45,793 nucleotides of DNA from Clostridiales bacterium (lineage in GTDB: Bacteria > Bacillota > Clostridia > Clostridiales > Oxobacteraceae). Position 1 is the stretch's first letter; every line of letters begins with the position of its first letter. This document shows positions 42,469 through 45,793 of this stretch, one piece after another. Location: NCBI GenBank assembly GCA_030016385.1, contig JASEJN010000023.1, positions 1 to 45,793 on the forward strand, given 5' to 3'. The notes below the pieces were generated by a model that did no database searches, was not told the origin of the DNA, and saw only the letters and a program-made list of their open reading frames with translations. The position numbers and the translations under genes were made by a program.

Positions 42469-43350
42469 ATGAAAGTATCGCTATTTACACTAGTCTTTAG
42501 AGATAGGAGCATTGATGAATCAATAAGACTTGCCAAAGAAATAGGTTATGATGGAGTTGAATTGTGGGGGAGGGAACCGCATATCTCTGCTGGGACAACA
42601 AAAGAAAGAGCAAGGGAAATAAGGCGTATGCTCGATGAATATGGACTTAAGATTCCGTCCATAGGTTCGTATATTGGAGGTTTTTCTACAATGTCTGACG
42701 AAGAATGTAAAAAAACATATGAAGATCTTAAAAAATATTTGAATATTATGGGAGTGTTGAAATGTAACCTTATAAGGGTGGGTTGCGGAGGCCCTAATGC
42801 ATTCTTAGCTCAGAACTATCATTATGAAAAAGCATCATACTGGATTGATAAATGTGCTGATCTAGCAGCTCAGTATAAATGTAGAATTGCTATGGAAATA
42901 CATAACGGTAGCCTAATAGAAACAGTAGAAGCTGCCGACAGTTTTATAAAAAAGGTTAAAAGAGATAATGTTGGTTTTATACTTGATCCAGGTAATATGT
43001 ATATTACAGGCACTGATTATGGAGCCAAATCAGTAGATATCCTTGGAAACAAGATTTTCCATGTGCATGTAAAGGATGAACTGAGGGTAAAGGACGATAG
43101 CATGCCAGGGACATTTCATGACAGAACAAAAGATGGTGATGAAATATTTCAACAAAAAATGCTTGGAGAAGGTGCAGTAGATCACTTACCATTATTTAAA
43201 GCATTAATAAAAAGTGGATATAATGGATTTCTGTCCAATGAATGTCATGCTGCTGTACCGGATATTGAAAGAGCAAAGCATGATCTTATAGAGATAAAAA
43301 ATCAGTTAAAAATTGCCGGGAAGGATGCTGAAGCAGATAAACATGCTTAA
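42469..43350 (+). CDS. Sugar phosphate isomerase/epimerase, TIM barrel (AP endonuclease 2 fold)
   Basis: The 293-residue protein has the xylose-isomerase-like TIM-barrel pattern: MKVSLFTLVFRDRSIDESI, LAKEIGYDGVELWGREPH, NLIRVGCGGPNAF, RIAMEIHNGS (metal-site Glu and His), VGFILDPGNMY, KIFHVHVKDE and GYNGFLSNECHA. Relatives interconvert or epimerise keto sugars and often pair with Gfo/Idh enzymes. GGGGGA before ATG 42469 is the ribosome binding site. The exact substrate is unknown. The gene is followed by the AraC regulator. Confidence 0.85.
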   Translation: MKVSLFTLVFRDRSIDESIRLAKEIGYDGVELWGREPHISAGTTKERAREIRRMLDEYGLKIPSIGSYIGGFSTMSDEECKKTYEDLKKYLNIMGVLKCNLIRVGCGGPNAFLAQNYHYEKASYWIDKCADLAAQYKCRIAMEIHNGSLIETVEAADSFIKKVKRDNVGFILDPGNMYITGTDYGAKSVDILGNKIFHVHVKDELRVKDDSMPGTFHDRTKDGDEIFQQKMLGEGAVDHLPLFKALIKSGYNGFLSNECHAAVPDIERAKHDLIEIKNQLKIAGKDAEADKHA

Positions 43351-43391
43351 GTATTAGTATAAAGTTAATAGCTGAGGGGATGAGTATAATC

Positions 43392-44471
43392 ATGTTACCT
43401 GATAATAATGTTTTATCTACAGAAAAAGGTGAGCAGACGAAGGATATATCAGATAAGATTAATTCAGTAAATCTTAGGGGGAATACTAGTGTAGGAAACA
43501 TAAAGCAGGCGACTGAACCTTTTAGGTACCTTAAAAATTTAAAGCATATAGCTAAAAGTAAAAATATAATCTTTTTCGATGCAGATGCTATGCTTAATAA
43601 ATCGATACCCATAAAAATATATGAGATGAAAGGACATATTCAAACAATACCGGATCATACCCATGATTATATACAATTATGGTATGTGGCACGTGGCGAA
43701 TTTCTGCATAAGTTTAATAATATAGAGTATAAGATGACCAGAGGGGACATGTTTGTACTCCCTCCATTCGCAGTTCATAAAGTGATGCCATGTAAAGGAG
43801 AAGAAGTGAGAATTATCGGATGCGAATTTTTACCTCAATTTATAAATGAACAATTCAAAAATTTATATGAGGATACTGATTTTTTTGATTTCGCATATCT
43901 TAGACCTTTCTTGGTTTCAGAAGATAAGGTAAGGCTAAAGATAAATCTTACCGGAGATTCTCTATTGAAATCTGAAGAAATACTTGAGGAAATGCTCTAT
44001 GAGTATAAAGTCAAGGACAGATATTATGAAATGTTGCTTAAAGGTGATTTATTAAAACTTCTTACTATTGTTATCAGAGAGTATTATAAGGATTCGAAAA
44101 TCAGTGAAGAAAAAGAGATTTTACGAAAATATAAAGATGCGATTATAGATTCTATGTTATATATACACTCGAAATATAATGAAAAAATACATCTTGAGGA
44201 TGCTTGCAAACATTCTATGATGTCAAAAACCTACTTTTGTTACATATTTAAGTCTCTTACGGGAAAAACATTTAACGAATATCTTAGCAATTTAAGGATA
44301 ACTAAGGCTATGGAATTATTGTTAAATACAAATATGTCAATAATGGAAGTGTGCTTTGAAGTTGGTTTTAATGATGAAACTTACTTTTGCAAGACATTTA
44401 AAAAATTAGTGGGAGTATCACCAAAACAATATAAAAAATTACAACTAGTAGAGAATACTGTCCAAAGGTAG
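43392..44471 (+). CDS. AraC-family regulator with cupin sensor domain
   Basis: The protein has about 359 residues. A non-conserved N-terminal tail of about 65 residues is followed by an AraC-type cupin (PDHTHDYIQLWYVARGEFLH, RGDMFVLPPFAVHKVMP) that probably binds the inducer sugar. The C-terminal pair of helix-turn-helix motifs includes HLEDACKHSMMSKTYFCYIF, LSNLRITKAMELL and EVCFEVGFNDETYFCKTFKK, GVSPKQYK. The ATG at 43380 touches GAGGGG, so ATG 43392 is my choice. It lies directly after the isomerase and likely controls the island (inference). Confidence 0.88.
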   Translation: MLPDNNVLSTEKGEQTKDISDKINSVNLRGNTSVGNIKQATEPFRYLKNLKHIAKSKNIIFFDADAMLNKSIPIKIYEMKGHIQTIPDHTHDYIQLWYVARGEFLHKFNNIEYKMTRGDMFVLPPFAVHKVMPCKGEEVRIIGCEFLPQFINEQFKNLYEDTDFFDFAYLRPFLVSEDKVRLKINLTGDSLLKSEEILEEMLYEYKVKDRYYEMLLKGDLLKLLTIVIREYYKDSKISEEKEILRKYKDAIIDSMLYIHSKYNEKIHLEDACKHSMMSKTYFCYIFKSLTGKTFNEYLSNLRITKAMELLLNTNMSIMEVCFEVGFNDETYFCKTFKKLVGVSPKQYKKLQLVENTVQR

Positions 44472-44641
44472 AGGAGATACACAAAGATATTTACACTCCT
44501 TACAATCGGCAAATTTTTTGATTATCAGTTTAGGAATCCAATGGGTTTGAAGTTTTTTTCAGGGAATGAATATTATTTAGTGTAAATGGTATAACCGTCC
44601 AAATTATTGTAAATAATTTTAATGCAGCATAAATAGTGCTA

Positions 44642-44737
44642 CGCTGGGGAGCGACCCAACGCTTGTTGCGACTTATACGGTGAAACGGCTGACCATTAAA
44701 GTTGGACGCTTTCTATTTCACCGGCAAGTCCCCAGCG
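44642..44737. other. Multi-helix palindromic element of unknown nature
   Basis: CGCTGGGGA (44642-44650) pairs perfectly with TCCCCAGCG (44729-44737). Nested inside, CGGTGAAA (44678-44685) pairs perfectly with TTTCACCG (44716-44723), CAAC-GCTT-GTTG (44657-44668) is a small hairpin, and CCAAC also matches GTTGG at 44701-44705. Together this looks like a branched RNA or single-stranded DNA fold. It lies beyond the 3' end of the IS256-type transposase and may be part of that element's end. I match it to no known family. The rest of 44472-44779 shows no gene. Confidence 0.45.
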
Positions 44738-44779
44738 GATAAACCCCGGGAGTTTGAGGGCAGAGCCTTCATCATATCT

Positions 44780-45793
44780 TTATGACATAACCCTATCCTC
44801 AAAATAAATCATCACCTGGCTGTAAACCAGCCCCCAGTTACGTACCGGGAGTGACCACTTCTTGCTTATCTCCTTTACCGAAAGATATACCACCTTCCGT
44901 ATGGAATCGTCTGTGGGGAATATCGCTTTGGATTTCGTAAATTTTCTCACCATCCTGTGGTATCCCTCAACAGCATTAGTTGTGTATATTAGTTTGCAAA
45001 TTTCTTCAGGATATTGGAAAAATGTTGATAGTTCCGCCCAGTTTGCGTCCTACGAACGCATTATCGATGGGTACTTCTTATCCCATTTTTCCCTGAATTC
45101 CTCTTTCGCATACTCGGCATCATCAATATTTACTGCACCGTAGATCCTCTTTAGGTCTGCACATACTGCTTTCCTGTCCTTGTACGGCACAAATTTCGAT
45201 GAATTACGCACCTGGTGTACAATACAGAGCTGCTGCTTCGTCTTCGGAAATACAGCGTTTATTGCATCCCCGAGCCCTTTGAGGTTATCATGGCAGGCGA
45301 TGAATATATCCGCCACACCACGCCTCTTTATGTCTGAACATATGCTCGCATAGAAGGATGCACTCTCGTTTTCGCTTATCCATGTCCCTAAAATATCTTT
45401 CTGCCCCTCCATATTGATTCCCAATACCGTATATACGCACTTGTTTATTATCTGGTTATCCTTGCGGCTTTTGAATACGATGCCATCAAAATAAATCACC
45501 GGATAAATGCTCTCAAGAGGGCGATTCTGCCATTCGTTAACCTCCGGCAATATCTTATCTGTAATCTTGGAGATTAGAGTCTGGGAGATCTCGGCCCCAT
45601 ATAGATCGTGCAGACTATCCTCAATATCCCTTTGGCTCATGCCCTTGGCATACATCGCCATGATCTTTTGCTCAATCTCATTAGTCCGGGTTTGCCACTT
45701 CTCAAGCACTTTAGGCTCAAATTCACCGTTTCGGTCACGGGGTATTGCAATTTCTGTCTCACCGTAATCGCTGATTATATTCTTATGGTTGTA
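44780..45793 (-). pseudogene. IS256-family (mutator type) transposase with amber codon, 5' end beyond the window
   Basis: The minus-strand frame is open from the right edge, reading ISDYGETEIAIPRDRNGEFE, KVLEKWQTRTNEIEQKIMAM, KGMSQRDIEDSLHDLYGAE, PVIYFDGIVFKSR (DDE Asp), HDNLKGLGDAINAVFPKTKQ and CIVHQVRNSSKFVPYKDRK. TAG at 45052-45050 interrupts it after KKYPSIMRS. The same frame continues with NWAELSTFFQYPEEICKLIY, TTNAVEGYHRMVRKF and VRNWGLVYSQVMIYF to TAA at 44782-44780. Relatives usually have Trp where TAG stands, so one TGG-to-TAG change explains it. The C-terminal 90 residues, including the third acidic residue region, are cut off. Confidence 0.85.

Noticed and set aside
45050..45052. 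Amber codon read as pyrrolysine or a programmed event
   Set aside because: No nearby pyrrolysine genes and the expected residue is Trp; a point mutation is simpler.
44862..45143. 93-codon plus-strand frame and another at 45507-45767 within the transposase region
   Set aside because: Both are antisense to the IS256-type transposase reading frame.
1..45793. CRISPR arrays, rRNA, tRNA genes and replication origin
   Set aside because: No regularly spaced repeats, no rRNA-like blocks and no convincing tRNA cloverleaf were seen while reading; the DnaA-like pair alone does not make an origin.

Overview
The window is AT-rich and tightly packed. It carries the housekeeping backbone of a spore-forming member of the class Clostridia. 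The evidence is the Firmicutes-style order asp23-fakA-recG-rsmD-coaD, the sporulation gene ylbJ, pta-ackA, yceD-rpmF-plsX-acpP-rnc, smc-ftsY-ylxM-ffh-rpsP-khpA-rimM-trmD-rplS-rbgA-rnhB-yraN-comM, strong AGGAGG-type ribosome binding sites and frequent TTG starts. I cannot name the species from sequence alone.

Layout. 1-383: 5' end of a minus-strand transposase and the asp23 promoter. 384-6715: Asp23 protein, FakA-like kinase, RecG with a LexA-like box, RsmD, CoaD and a coiled-coil protein. 6712-9315 (minus): YlbJ and TmcAL. 9713-15691: pta-ackA, yceD-rpmF, plsX, acpP, rnc. 15788-23101: accessory island between rnc and smc. It holds a YozG/YoaS-like regulator/membrane pair (minus), a GntR/FadR-type regulator, a transporter remnant, fructuronate reductase, mannonate dehydratase and two Gfo/Idh oxidoreductases, so it is a hexuronate-degradation locus. 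23390-28033: a 34-residue membrane peptide, Smc and FtsY. 28230-31042: a decayed ABC exporter/FtsX permease/M28-like locus. 31178-38910: SRP, ribosomal protein and RNA-processing genes. 39156-44471: second sugar island (Gfo/Idh, NagB-like, NagA-like, TIM-barrel isomerase, AraC regulator). 44642-45793: a structured palindromic element and an IS256-type transposase with an in-frame amber codon.

The core genes serve translation, protein targeting, chromosome organisation and lipid and acetyl-phosphate metabolism. The islands add catabolism of hexuronates and probably of an amino sugar. The GntR gene and the uxu operon share almost the same promoter/operator, which strongly suggests one regulon. 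No complete sugar transporter is present, but the C-terminus of a solute-binding protein survives next to the GntR gene.

The least expected content is non-coding. Two families of MITE-like hairpin elements sit in gene gaps, one with 16-bp direct repeats at its ends. A perfect 39-bp palindrome lies on the promoter of the XRE operon, a promoter overlaps a terminator stem before ylxM-ffh, and a multi-helix palindrome of unknown nature lies near the IS256-type gene. All positions come from reading by eye; no database search or folding program was run.
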